Source: Ardenticatenales bacterium (GTDB taxonomy: Bacteria; Chloroflexota; Anaerolineae; Epilineales; Epilineaceae). Taken from it: a stretch of 64,000 nt of DNA. Below, in pieces: positions 1-8,512 of this stretch. Each line of letters begins with the position of its first letter. The stretch's first letter is position 1. The stretch spans positions 57,622 through 121,621 of the forward strand of contig JADYYS010000065.1 of NCBI GenBank assembly GCA_020853525.1, written 5' to 3'. Under the pieces are notes generated by a model, which was not told the DNA's origin, searched no databases, and saw nothing but the letters and a program-made list of their open reading frames with translations. The translations under genes were made by a program, and so were the position numbers.

Positions 1-73
1 TATGGTGAATCAAGCGCTGCCGCCTCCGGTTCTGGGTCGTCAGGCACGGGCAGCGCGCGAGGAACACCGTCTC

Positions 74-1195
74 ATGTCCAACGAAGGTGATGGCCCTGGC
101 GAACGCCTCGGCCGGGCCCGCATCGGTTTGGAGATCGCCGGGCGGCGCGTCGGGCTGGGCGAGACCCGCGACCTGTCGCTCGAGATCGCCCGCAACGCCA
201 GCGGGCGGTCGATCAGTCTCCCGTTCCGCGTCTGCCGCGGGCCGGCGCCCGGCCCGACGGTCTTCGTCGTCGGCGCGGTGCATGGCGACGAGCTGAACGG
301 GACCGGGATCGTGCGGAGCGTGATGCTCGACGCACCGTTCACGCTCCGGCGCGGATCGCTCGTGCTCGTGCCGGTCGGGAACATCCTCGGCTTCGAGGAT
401 CGCTCGCGCTACCTCCCCGATCGCCGTGACCTCAACCGCAGCTTCCCGGGCGGCCCCGACGGCAGCCTGGCCGGCCGAATGGCCCACACCCTGTTCCACG
501 AGATCGTCCTCAAGTGCGACGCCGGCATCGATCTGCACAGCGCCGCCGTGGGCCGGACGAACTACCCGAACATCCGGGCCGACATGAGCGATCCGTGGAC
601 CGCCCGGCTGGCGAAGTCCTTCGGCAGCCCGTTGATCGTGACGGGCACCGGGCCGGGCGGCTCGCTGCGGCATGCGGCCGTCGCCGCCGGCGTGCCGACG
701 ATCGTCCTCGAGGCCGGTGAGGTCTGGAAGGTCGAGCCGAGCGTCGTCGCCTACGGCGTGCAGGGCATCGCCAACGTCCTCGCGGGGCTCGGGATGATCG
801 ACGGGCCGCCGGCCACGCCGCCGTTCCAGGCCGAGATCACGCGCACCGTCTGGGTCCGCGCCGCGCACGGCGGTTTCCTGCGCTTCCACGTGGCGCCGGG
901 CGACCTCGTCGAAGCCGGCCAGCCGATCGCGACGAACGCCGATCTGCTCGGCCACGAGCTCGGCGTCCTCGTCGCGCCCGAGGAGGGCGTCGTGCTCGGC
1001 ATGTCGACGCTGCCCGTCGTGCTGCCCGGCGAGCCGGTGTGCCACATCGCGATGCCCGCGGGCGGCATCGCCCCGATCCGCCGCGCCCTGCGCCGCCCGG
1101 CCGACCGGCACGTCCACGCTCGGCTGCGGGATCACCTGGCGACGAACCTCGCGGTGACGGCGCCGCCGGAGCTCGAGGTGGCGGCGGCGTCGTAG
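74..1195 (+). CDS. AstE/AspA-family deacylase (M14-like zinc hydrolase)
   Basis: Probable zinc-dependent amidohydrolase of the succinylglutamate desuccinylase/aspartoacylase family (about 373 residues). The motif GAVHGDELNG supplies the usual His and Glu zinc ligands, DLNRSFPG and DLHS follow in the order expected for the family, and a C-terminal beta-rich lobe (from about residue 255) resembles the biotinyl-like end of these enzymes. I chose the ATG at 74 because GAGGA lies 10 bases upstream; the frame stays open to the left edge but the extra residues are low-complexity. A second open frame, bases 1-90, runs in from the left edge and ends 17 bases inside this gene, so it may be the tail of an upstream gene, often a RimK-type ligase next to this family. 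That partner is inference. The true substrate is unknown. Confidence 0.85.
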   Translation: MSNEGDGPGERLGRARIGLEIAGRRVGLGETRDLSLEIARNASGRSISLPFRVCRGPAPGPTVFVVGAVHGDELNGTGIVRSVMLDAPFTLRRGSLVLVPVGNILGFEDRSRYLPDRRDLNRSFPGGPDGSLAGRMAHTLFHEIVLKCDAGIDLHSAAVGRTNYPNIRADMSDPWTARLAKSFGSPLIVTGTGPGGSLRHAAVAAGVPTIVLEAGEVWKVEPSVVAYGVQGIANVLAGLGMIDGPPATPPFQAEITRTVWVRAAHGGFLRFHVAPGDLVEAGQPIATNADLLGHELGVLVAPEEGVVLGMSTLPVVLPGEPVCHIAMPAGGIAPIRRALRRPADRHVHARLRDHLATNLAVTAPPELEVAAAS

Positions 1196-1215
1196 CCCTT
1201 GGTGCGCGGCGGCGA

Positions 1216-2574
1216 CTACCGCCCCATCGCCAGCAGCGCGATCACGATCCCGAGCGCGGACACGATGGCCATCACGACCGCAGGCCAAACGGCGCGCCGG
1301 CGGCCGAAGGCCACAAGGATTCCGGTCTTGACGATGTTGTTGCCGGAGATCGCGATGACGATCGCCGCTGCCCGTTCCGCCAGCGCCGGACCGTCGGCCC
1401 GGCTCAGGCTGATCACGAACGGATCGAGGTCGGCGACGCCGACGATCGCGGCGAGGCCGTAGAGGCCCGTTCGGCCGTACCGCGCGCGCGCCCATTCCGT
1501 GGCGATCGTGATCACGACGAACAGGCCGGCGAATGCCAGTGCCGCCCAGATCTCCAGCGGGTTGCCGGCGTGCTCCCGCAACTCCGTGCCTTCCGCGCCG
1601 TCGTCGCCGCGCGCCTTGAACCACCATGCGGTGAGCAGCGTGGCGACGAACGGTGCCGCGAGCCACGGGATGAGGGTCAGCGCCAGGGCCGGGTTGAAGA
1701 TCGCCGTCACGACGCTCACCCGCACGAACATCACGGCCGTGGCGATGAGGGCCGCCGCGTTCAGGTCGGCGGCCGGCGCGCTGCTGGCGCCGAGCCGTCG
1801 GGCGACGACGGCCGTCGCCGCCGTCGAGGAGTAGAGACCGCCGAGCGCGGCGCCGGCGATCACGCCGTGGCCGGGCGAGAGGTACCGCTGCAGGAGGTAG
1901 CTGCCGTACGAGAGCGTGCTGATCGCGACGACGGCGAGCCAGACCTCGTACGGCGAGAGGCTCGTCAGGCTGGTGACCGGGCTGCGCGGCAGGAGCGGCA
2001 GGATGACGCCGGCGAGGACGAGGAACCGGGCCAGCGTGAAGATTTCGGCGCGCGGGAAGCGTCGGACGAAAGCGTACAGCCGCTCCTGGCCGCTCAGCAG
2101 CCCGACGACGGCCACCGTGAGGCCGATGACCGCCCACGGCGGCGCGACGAGCGGCAGCGGTCCGAGGCAGTAGGCGACGAGGGCGCAGGCCGGGATCATG
2201 ATCTCGGCCCGCCGCAGGTGATGGCGGTGTCGGCGGGGGCGCGGGGCCTCGGCGGCGACGATCGCGCGCCCTGCGCCCGCCGCGTCGACCTGCCCGCTCG
2301 GCGCGCGCGAGTGCGTGTGCGTCTCGGCGCCAGAGTCGCCGATCAGCCGGGCGCGGTACCACGTCCACATCCAGCCGCCGAGCACCGCCAGCCCGGTGGC
2401 GAAGCCGATGAGCCGCACCGGGTCGAGCACGTAGAGCGCGAGGCCGAGGAGCGCGAGGAGCGGGAACGTCCGCACGCCGCCGGGCCGGTTGGGCTCCGCG
2501 GCGTAGAAGTCCTCGAAGGCGAGGCCGAACAGGAACGCGAGGCCGAGGCTGAGGGCGAGGCCGAGCGGCGTCAC
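1216..2574 (-). CDS. MgtC/DUF4010-family integral membrane protein
   Basis: Polytopic membrane protein of about 452 residues. The N-terminal part (GLALSLGLAFLFGLAFE and two more hydrophobic segments) resembles the MgtC/SapB transmembrane region, and the C-terminal half, with the GLYSSTAATAVVARR signature and later SGNNIVKTGILV, matches DUF4010. A His- and Arg-rich cytoplasmic loop near residues 105-125 separates the halves. The start is a GTG at 2574 preceded by AAGAGGTG with 7-base spacing; longer readings run into Arg-rich non-coding sequence. Function of the family is not established; MgtC relatives are linked to magnesium homeostasis. It is divergent from the Arr-like gene, with 254 bases between them. 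Confidence 0.85.
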   Translation of the reverse strand: MTPLGLALSLGLAFLFGLAFEDFYAAEPNRPGGVRTFPLLALLGLALYVLDPVRLIGFATGLAVLGGWMWTWYRARLIGDSGAETHTHSRAPSGQVDAAGAGRAIVAAEAPRPRRHRHHLRRAEIMIPACALVAYCLGPLPLVAPPWAVIGLTVAVVGLLSGQERLYAFVRRFPRAEIFTLARFLVLAGVILPLLPRSPVTSLTSLSPYEVWLAVVAISTLSYGSYLLQRYLSPGHGVIAGAALGGLYSSTAATAVVARRLGASSAPAADLNAAALIATAVMFVRVSVVTAIFNPALALTLIPWLAAPFVATLLTAWWFKARGDDGAEGTELREHAGNPLEIWAALAFAGLFVVITIATEWARARYGRTGLYGLAAIVGVADLDPFVISLSRADGPALAERAAAIVIAISGNNIVKTGILVAFGRRRAVWPAVVMAIVSALGIVIALLAMGR

Positions 2575-2828
2575 TGCGGCACCTCTTGGGGTGGGGTGGG
2601 TGAGCGGCGTGGGTGGGGGCAGGATATCACCGTTTGGCGGATGGCGTGCCCCGGTTCGGATCGCCGGACCACAATCACCGCGCAGGGGAGCGGTGGGCGC
2701 CGGTCGGGATCGCGTCGTCCGCCGGGGGCGGGATCGGCAGAACGCGCCCCGCGACGATCGTGCGCTATCCTGTACCGTTGCACCCGGGCCATTTGCGCCC
2801 ACGATTGACCCACGACAGGAGCAAGCCA

Positions 2829-3551
2829 GTGACGACAAGCGACGCCGTGAGGTCTGCCGACCTCTACCACGGCACGCGGGCGAACCTGAAGCCAGGCGAC
2901 GTGATCGAGCCCGGCCTGCCGGCCGAAGTCGGTGCGCGGGACGGGGCGACGGCCTATGTCTACCTGACCCCGCATCTGGATGCGGCGATCTGGGGGGCGG
3001 AGCTGGCGCCGGGCGACGGTCCCGGACGGGTCTACGTCGTGGAGCCGACCGGCCGGACGGAGGATGACCCCGAGCGGCCAGGCCAACCGCCGTCGGGCCA
3101 TCCGATGATGGCCTGCCGGACCCGGGAGCCGGTGCGGGTCACGGGCGAGGTCACGGAGTGGCGTCTCTACCATGGCACGAGGGCGGACCTCAAGCCGGGC
3201 GACTTCATCCAACCCGGCTACACGCCGAACTTCGGTGCGCCGGATCGGACGACCACCTACGTTTACCTGACCCGCACGTTGGATGCGGCCACGTGGGGTG
3301 CGGAGCTGGCCGCCGGCGACGGACCGGGCCGCATCTACATCGTGGAGCCCACAGGTCCGATCGAAGAGGACCCCAACCTGACGGATCAGCGGTTTCGGGG
3401 GAATCCGACGAAGTCCTTCCGCGGGCGGGACCCACTGCGCGTCCTGGGCGAGGTCACGGATTGGCAGGGGCACGCCCCCGAGGTGCTCCAAGCGATGAAG
3501 GACGGCTTGGCGCGACTCGAGCAGCAGGGCGTCAAGCCGATCGACGAGTGA
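2829..3551 (+). CDS. arr: Tandem-domain rifampin ADP-ribosyltransferase (Arr-like)
   Basis: Two Arr-type rifamycin ADP-ribosyltransferase domains in one 240-residue chain; ordinary Arr is a single domain of about 140 residues. Arr transfers ADP-ribose from NAD+ to rifamycins and inactivates them. Domain 1 (about 10-111) has LYHGT, YVYLT, GAELAPGDG and VEPTG...EDDP; domain 2 (about 112-240) repeats these and adds NLTD, GNPTKSFR and the usual C-terminal QGHAPEVLQAMKDGL. The residues equivalent to His19, Tyr49 and Asp84 of the mycobacterial enzyme are present in both copies (His14/Tyr45/Asp80 and His115/Tyr146/Asp181). Domain 1 lacks the NLTD/GNPTKS segment and the C-terminal helix. The GTG at 2829 is preceded by AGGAG at 2817-2821, and upstream in-frame sequence is unlike Arr. 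Confidence 0.9.
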   Translation: MTTSDAVRSADLYHGTRANLKPGDVIEPGLPAEVGARDGATAYVYLTPHLDAAIWGAELAPGDGPGRVYVVEPTGRTEDDPERPGQPPSGHPMMACRTREPVRVTGEVTEWRLYHGTRADLKPGDFIQPGYTPNFGAPDRTTTYVYLTRTLDAATWGAELAAGDGPGRIYIVEPTGPIEEDPNLTDQRFRGNPTKSFRGRDPLRVLGEVTDWQGHAPEVLQAMKDGLARLEQQGVKPIDE

Positions 3552-3602
3552 TGATCGGACCGCGTGGTCATCGAGACCAACGCGACGCGAGGTTCCGCCC
3601 CC

Positions 3603-5408
3603 CTACCACCCCGCCACCCCCCGCCCCACCTCGAACGCCACGAGCCGCCCGTCCCCCAGCGGCACGCGGCTGACCAGCGCGCCGTCGACGGCGGCGGCGA
3701 AGGGGCTGTCGGCGGGGCTGTCGGCGGGGAGGCCGGCGAAAAGGCGGGTGGCGGTGCCGTCGGCGGCGTTCAGGCCGACGATGTCGCCGCCGGCGCCGAT
3801 GGCGAAGGGGCCGTTGGGTGTGGCGACGAGCCGCGGCAGCCGGCGGCCGAGCGTGGCCGCGTCGCGCTCCCAGACGAGCGCGCCGTCGGGGCCGAATCGC
3901 AGCAGCCGCCGGACATCCGGCCCGCGATGGGTGACGAGCGCGCCGCCGTCCGGCAGGCCGACGATCTGGCCGGTCTCGAGGCGGCCTTCGGCCAACGCAT
4001 GTACGCGCGGCGGCTCGGGGGCGACGAGGCTGAGCCACGTCACGCCGCCCGGCGTGTGGAAGAAGACGCCGTCGCCCCCGAGCACCGGCTCGCCGGCCAG
4101 CCCGGGGCGGACGACGGTGCGATCACCGGCGGGCGACGGCCAGGCACCGGCGTGCCCGGCGCCGGCAAGGACGAGCCAGCGCGCCGAGCCGGCCAGCGCC
4201 GTCACGTCGCCGACGCCGTCCACGCGCCAGCGCTCGGCGCCGTCGGGTCCGATCGCGCGCAGCGTGCCGTCCGCGGCCACGGCTGCCCCGCCGTCGGGGA
4301 GGGCGAGGAGCACGGGGCGGCCGGCGGTGGGGTGGCGCCAGAGCGGCGCGGTCGAATCCGCGAACGTCGATGTGCCCGGTGCCGGCGCCGCCGACCCCGC
4401 CGCGGGAACGCCCGCCGGGCCGTCGAGGGCGTACGCCGCGACGGCCTGCGGGTGCGCGACATAAACGACCGTGCCGGACGCATCGAGCGCGGCGGTCCGG
4501 ATCGGCGCGTCGAGGACGATCCGCCAGGCGGGCTGTCCGTCGGCGAGGTCGAGGCCGACGAGGACGCGATCCGCGGTGTGGACGACGAGCCGCCCGTCGG
4601 CGGCGCGGCCGAGGGCGGTCGTGAGCGTCGGCGTGAACGGGGCCAGCCACCGGACGCCGGGGGTGGCGCGGAGGCGGTAGGTCAGCAGGAAGGCGCTGGG
4701 ATCGTGCCAGCCGACGCGCGTCGGGTCGGTCGGCCAGTAGCCGGGCCCCGGCGTGTCCGGCATGTGCGACCGGATCTCGAAGTGGAGGTGCGCGCGGCCG
4801 CGGGGCTTGCCGACGGCGGCGATCCGCTCGCCGCGCACGACGCACTGCCCCGCGGCGACCGCGACGCTTCCAGGGTCGACGTGGCCGTAGAACGACAGGA
4901 TGCTCGCGAGCGGCCGGCCGTCGTCGTCGATGCGGCCCGGCGGGAAACGGTGGCGGACGATGATCACGCCCTGGTCCGTGCCCCAGCCCCACGGCTGCGC
5001 GTAGACCACCTGGCCGTGCCCGACCGCATGCACGCTCTGCCCGAAGCTGGTGCCGGCCAGCGCCAGCCAGTCCTCGCCGGCGTGCAGCTTGCCGCCGTAG
5101 CGGTTGCTGACCCGGCCGAACGGATAGCGGGCCTGAAAACCCTGCCCGTCGGGCGGGCCGAGCGGCGCGTCCAGCGTGTCGACGTAGCCGCACGGCGCGT
5201 CGGCGGCGGCGTCGGGGGGGGCGTCGGGCACGCGGGCGGCGGCGTCCGTGAGGGCGAGAGGCGGGGCGGCCGCGTCGCGCACGGGCTCGGGCGCCGGAAG
5301 CGGGATGTCGAGGGGTCCGATATCCGCCCCGTCGCCGCCGCACCCGGCCAGGGCCAGGGCGAGCGCGGCCCCGAGGACGATGCTCGCAGCGCGTTGGTCC
5401 GTCGACAT
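3603..5408 (-). CDS. M23 peptidase lipoprotein with PQQ-like beta-propeller
   Basis: Exported lipoprotein of 601 residues. The N-terminus has a hydrophobic stretch ending in LALAGC, so Cys23 would be lipidated. After a Pro/Ala-rich linker comes a LytM/M23 metallopeptidase domain (about 90-225) with HAGED (His109, Asp113), YGH (His176) and HLHFE (His207, His209), the complete zinc and catalytic set, so it should cleave peptidoglycan cross-bridges or similar peptides. The rest (about 240-600) is a run of short beta-strand repeats such as LVVHTADRVLVGLDLADG that fit a PQQ/YVTN-type propeller. The gene follows the 5418-6176 gene on the same strand with a 9-base gap and no clear Shine-Dalgarno site; TAGAAT six bases before the ATG overlaps the upstream stop, so translational coupling or a leaderless start are both possible. 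Confidence 0.85.
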   Translation of the reverse strand: MSTDQRAASIVLGAALALALAGCGGDGADIGPLDIPLPAPEPVRDAAAPPLALTDAAARVPDAPPDAAADAPCGYVDTLDAPLGPPDGQGFQARYPFGRVSNRYGGKLHAGEDWLALAGTSFGQSVHAVGHGQVVYAQPWGWGTDQGVIIVRHRFPPGRIDDDGRPLASILSFYGHVDPGSVAVAAGQCVVRGERIAAVGKPRGRAHLHFEIRSHMPDTPGPGYWPTDPTRVGWHDPSAFLLTYRLRATPGVRWLAPFTPTLTTALGRAADGRLVVHTADRVLVGLDLADGQPAWRIVLDAPIRTAALDASGTVVYVAHPQAVAAYALDGPAGVPAAGSAAPAPGTSTFADSTAPLWRHPTAGRPVLLALPDGGAAVAADGTLRAIGPDGAERWRVDGVGDVTALAGSARWLVLAGAGHAGAWPSPAGDRTVVRPGLAGEPVLGGDGVFFHTPGGVTWLSLVAPEPPRVHALAEGRLETGQIVGLPDGGALVTHRGPDVRRLLRFGPDGALVWERDAATLGRRLPRLVATPNGPFAIGAGGDIVGLNAADGTATRLFAGLPADSPADSPFAAAVDGALVSRVPLGDGRLVAFEVGRGVAGW

Positions 5409-5417
5409 GCCGGCATT

Positions 5418-6176
5418 CTAGCGCGGTGCGGATGAGCGCCGCGTGAGCGCGGGCGGCTGCGGCGCCGCGTCCGCCGCCGACACGGTCCGGGCGTTGTTCA
5501 GGACGGTGATCTTCTGCCAGATCTTCGTCGAGAGCCCCGTGGCCAGCTGCTCGACCTCGTTGACGGCCGCCAGCACGACCGGATCGGACCGCCGCTCGCT
5601 GAACAGGGCGGCAACCTTGCTCGTCAGGCTGAGGAGCTCGCTGCAGTAGTCCAGGTAGCGGCCGAGCGCTTCGATCGACATCTCGGGGCGCGGCGACGAA
5701 GCGGTGGCGGAGCGGTCGGCGCGCACCCGGTCGGGGTCCTTCGTGAGCTGGTGCATGTCGACGATGTGGGCGATGCCGCGCAGGCGGTGGATGAGGGCCA
5801 GCGCCTGGCGGCGCTTGATGCGCTGTTCGAGCGAGATCAGGAAGTAGATGGCCAACCCGAGGAAGACGGCGTCGTTGATGCCCGACTCGATCGTCTGCAG
5901 CATGTCCGCGACGCTGTCGATGCCGCGCGGCACGCGCAGGCCGCGCAGCGCCAGCACGAGGAGCGCCGTGCCGAGGACGACGATGCACCCGACGCCGATG
6001 CGGATCACCCAGTACGGCCGCTGCAGCCGCGCGCCGGCCGCCGCCGCCTCGCGGGCGAGCGCCGCAAGGTCGGTGGCCACCCGGCCGAGGCCGGCGTTCG
6101 GGAAGCGCTCGTCGATGCGCAGGGCCAGGCGCTCGATCGTCGAGATGATGTGGCTGGCGTCGAGTCGGTTGGGCAT
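5418..6176 (-). CDS. Conserved hypothetical membrane protein
   Basis: Protein of 252 residues that I cannot assign to a named family with certainty. Two hydrophobic segments (about 57-80, VIRIGVGCIVVLGTALLVLA, and about 103-115, AVFLGLAIYFLIS) flank a short loop, followed by a soluble alpha-helical region containing LRGIAHIVDMHQLTKDPDR, a block I recall from small membrane proteins of unknown function in many bacteria. No catalytic motif is evident. The start ATG at 6176 has no good Shine-Dalgarno site; a CATAAT-like box sits about 60 bases upstream. It is divergent from the response-regulator gene and probably co-transcribed with the M23 lipoprotein gene downstream. Confidence 0.7.
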   Translation of the reverse strand: MPNRLDASHIISTIERLALRIDERFPNAGLGRVATDLAALAREAAAAGARLQRPYWVIRIGVGCIVVLGTALLVLALRGLRVPRGIDSVADMLQTIESGINDAVFLGLAIYFLISLEQRIKRRQALALIHRLRGIAHIVDMHQLTKDPDRVRADRSATASSPRPEMSIEALGRYLDYCSELLSLTSKVAALFSERRSDPVVLAAVNEVEQLATGLSTKIWQKITVLNNARTVSAADAAPQPPALTRRSSAPR

Positions 6177-6280
6177 CGGCGGTACGTGCTCGTCGGCGGT
6201 CGAGGTGCGGCAGCGGGGCCGGGGGCGGCGACGTCGCTATTATGGTGACGGACGAGCGTCCGTGCAGGTTCAGCCATCGT

Positions 6281-6316
6281 CGTCGGCAACCGTCGGCAAC
6301 CGTCGGCAATCGTCGA
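6281..6316. repeat. 10-bp direct repeats before response regulator
   Basis: Three copies of CGTCGGCAAC (third copy ends in T) run head to tail at 6281-6310, followed by a partial CGTCGA. They end 36 bases before the response-regulator start. Direct repeats at about one helical turn are the usual arrangement of OmpR/PhoB-class binding sites, so this may be an autoregulatory operator; that is inference. Confidence 0.6.
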
Positions 6317-6351
6317 CTTATCTTCGGCAGCAAAGGGATGGGGAGGCGGCG

Positions 6352-7074
6352 ATGGCCGGTGAGCGGATCCTGGTGGTCGAGGACGATCGGGCCGTGGCGC
6401 GCGGCCTCGAGTACGCCCTGCAGGCGGACGGCTACGCGGTTCTCAGCGCGCCGACGGCGGCTCGGGCGCTCGAGCTGGCCCGCAGCGCGGATCCGCACCT
6501 GGCGCTGCTCGACGTGCGCTTGCCCGACGGCAGCGGCCTCGACATCTGCCGCACGCTGCGCGGCGAGGGCCGGCGGCTGCCGATCCTCATGCTCACGGCG
6601 CGCGACGAGGAGGTCGACAAGGTCATCGGCCTCGAGCTCGGCGCCGACGACTACATCGTCAAGCCGTACGCGCTGCGCGAGCTGCTCAGCCGGATCCGCG
6701 CCCAGCTGCGGCGGGCGTACGGCGAGTTGGCTGCGAGCGCGGGCGGCGCGGCCGAGGCGGAGGTGGTGTTCGGCGATGTCGAGGTCGACCTGACGCGCCT
6801 GCGCGTCCGGCGCGGCGGCACCCCGGTCGACCTGACGCCGACGGAGTTCCGGCTGCTGCGCCACCTCGTCCTCCACCCCGGCCGCCCGTTTTCGCGCGAC
6901 CAGCTCCTCGAGGCGGTCTGGGGTTACGACAGCTCCGTCACGAGCGACCGAACGGTGGACGTCCACATGCGGCACCTGCGCCAGAAGCTCGAGCCCGTTG
7001 CCGCCGCGCCGCGCTGGCTGGTGACGGTGCGGGGGGTGGGGTACGCGTTCGACCGGGAGGGGGCAGGGGGATGA
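6352..7074 (+). CDS. OmpR/PhoB-family response regulator
   Basis: DNA-binding two-component response regulator of 240 residues. The receiver domain (1-120) shows the acidic pair Asp11/Asp12, the phosphoacceptor Asp54 in LLDVRLPDG, Thr82 and the conserved Lys104 in IVKPY. The C-terminal winged-helix domain (about 135-236) has LTPTEFRLLRHLVLHPGR, RDQLLEAVWG, RTVDVHMRHLRQKLE and VRGVGYAF, diagnostic of the Trans_reg_C family. The ATG at 6352 follows GGGAGGCGGCG. No histidine kinase is encoded nearby, so the sensor must lie elsewhere. The gene is 4 bases from the di-haem peroxidase start and likely heads a three-gene operon that it may control. Confidence 0.93.
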   Translation: MAGERILVVEDDRAVARGLEYALQADGYAVLSAPTAARALELARSADPHLALLDVRLPDGSGLDICRTLRGEGRRLPILMLTARDEEVDKVIGLELGADDYIVKPYALRELLSRIRAQLRRAYGELAASAGGAAEAEVVFGDVEVDLTRLRVRRGGTPVDLTPTEFRLLRHLVLHPGRPFSRDQLLEAVWGYDSSVTSDRTVDVHMRHLRQKLEPVAAAPRWLVTVRGVGYAFDREGAGG

Positions 7075-7078
7075 TCCG

Positions 7079-8512
7079 GTGATCCGATGGTTGCTGTGGG
7101 CGGTGCTGGCTGCGGCGATCGGTGGGTGCGGCGGGCGCGACGGCGTCGCCGACGGCTACGGCGCGGACGCGGCGGGGACGGCGGCGGCGTTGGGGGCAGG
7201 GGCGGTGGTGGTCGGCGGGACGGACCGGCCTCGTGCGTCGGAGGCGGCGATCGGCGCGACCTCGGTCGATCCGGCCGACCGGAACGCGCTCGCGGCCGCC
7301 TTCGGCGTGGCTCCGATCGCACGGCTGGCGATGCCGTATCCGCCGAACAACGGGCCGTCGGCGGAGCGGGCGGCGCTCGGACGGCTGCTGTTCTTCGATC
7401 CCGTTCTGTCGGGCGAGCGCGACGTCAGCTGCGCGGTGTGCCACCAGCCGGACCGGGCGTTCACGGACGGGCGGGCGCGGAGCGCCGGGGCGGGCGGTGG
7501 GGCCGAACTCGGGCCGGCGCGGCGCGTCGGTACGTCGCAGCTGACCGGCAAGCCGTTCGCCGAGTCGGCCAGGAACGCGCCGACGATCCTGAACGTGGGC
7601 TTCATGGGCGCGGCCGGCGGTGTTGCCTACGGCCACGCGACGGGCTCGCCGGGCGCGTCGGGCTCGACGGCCGCCCACGCCGAGTTCCTGTCCGTCCTGT
7701 TCTGGGACGGGCGGAGCGAGAAGGGCCTCGAGGGCCAGGCGCTGCACCCGCTCGGCGCGCGCGACGAGATGGCGGGCGATGCCTACCCGTTCCGCGACGC
7801 CCACTGGACGGTGATCGAGCGGCTCCGGGCGATCCCGGAATACGACCGGCTGTTCCGCGCCGCCTTCCCCGAGCTGGCGGACGAGGCGACCGCGATCACA
7901 TCGTCCAGCCTGGCCCGCGCGATCGCTGCCTTCGAGCGCACGCTCACGACGCCCGACGCCCCGTTCGACCGCTGGCTGGCGGGTGACGACGACGCGCTCG
8001 ATGCGGCGGCGACGCGCGGCAAGGCGCTGTTCTTCGGCGGGGCCGGCTGCGCGGCGTGCCACGGCGGACCGATGCTGTCCGACTTCGGCTTCCACGCCGT
8101 CGGCGCGCCGCAGGCCGGTCCCGGGCTGCCCGAGGACCGCGGCGACGACGTCGGCCGCGCGGCGTTCACGCGCGACCCGGCCGACCGCTACGCGTTCCGC
8201 ACCCCGCCTCTGCGCAACGTGGCGCTCACGGCACCCTACTTCCACGCCGGCACGGCCGTCACGCTCACCGACGCCGTCGCGTTCTTCAACCGCGGCGGCA
8301 ACGATGCCGGACTGCCGGCGGCACGGCTCGATGGACGCATGCGAGCGCTCGGCCTGACGGACGGCGAAGTGGCCGACGTCGTGGCGTTCCTCGAGGCGCT
8401 GACGGGCACCGTGCCGGACGTGGCGGTGCCGCAGCGCGTGCCGAGCGGGCTGCGACCGCCACGCCCCGCCCTTGACCCCTTGCCCAGAGCGCCCATAGGA
8501 TCGCCGCCATGA
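7079..8512 (+). CDS. Di-haem cytochrome c peroxidase/MauG-family lipoprotein
   Basis: Exported di-haem protein of 477 residues. It begins with a GTG, 4 bases after the regulator gene, and its signal peptide ends in a lipobox (AAIGGC, Cys17), so it should be membrane-anchored outside. Two c-type haem sites are visible: CAVCH (118-122) in the high-potential-type N-terminal domain and CAACH (324-328) in the second domain. The framing motifs LGRLLFFDPVLSG, RNAPTILN, FWDGR and FRTPPLRNVALTAPYFH are typical of CCP/MauG proteins, which reduce peroxide or oxidise protein or organic substrates. The N-terminal region (20-60) is a low-complexity Ala/Gly linker. Its stop overlaps the multicopper oxidase start by ATGA, suggesting translational coupling. 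Confidence 0.92.
   Translation: MIRWLLWAVLAAAIGGCGGRDGVADGYGADAAGTAAALGAGAVVVGGTDRPRASEAAIGATSVDPADRNALAAAFGVAPIARLAMPYPPNNGPSAERAALGRLLFFDPVLSGERDVSCAVCHQPDRAFTDGRARSAGAGGGAELGPARRVGTSQLTGKPFAESARNAPTILNVGFMGAAGGVAYGHATGSPGASGSTAAHAEFLSVLFWDGRSEKGLEGQALHPLGARDEMAGDAYPFRDAHWTVIERLRAIPEYDRLFRAAFPELADEATAITSSSLARAIAAFERTLTTPDAPFDRWLAGDDDALDAAATRGKALFFGGAGCAACHGGPMLSDFGFHAVGAPQAGPGLPEDRGDDVGRAAFTRDPADRYAFRTPPLRNVALTAPYFHAGTAVTLTDAVAFFNRGGNDAGLPAARLDGRMRALGLTDGEVADVVAFLEALTGTVPDVAVPQRVPSGLRPPRPALDPLPRAPIGSPP

Noticed and set aside
2613..2828. A longer Arr protein starting at 2613
   Set aside because: The added residues are unlike Arr, and the GTG at 2829 has an ideal AGGAG.
6281..6316. CRISPR array
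   Set aside because: The repeats are 10 bases long with no spacers and no cas genes; they are better seen as an operator-like tandem repeat.
4123..6975. A 950-codon minus-strand open frame across the M23 and regulator genes
   Set aside because: Its translation is an Arg/Pro/Ala-rich string and it overlaps three genes with clear domains in other frames.
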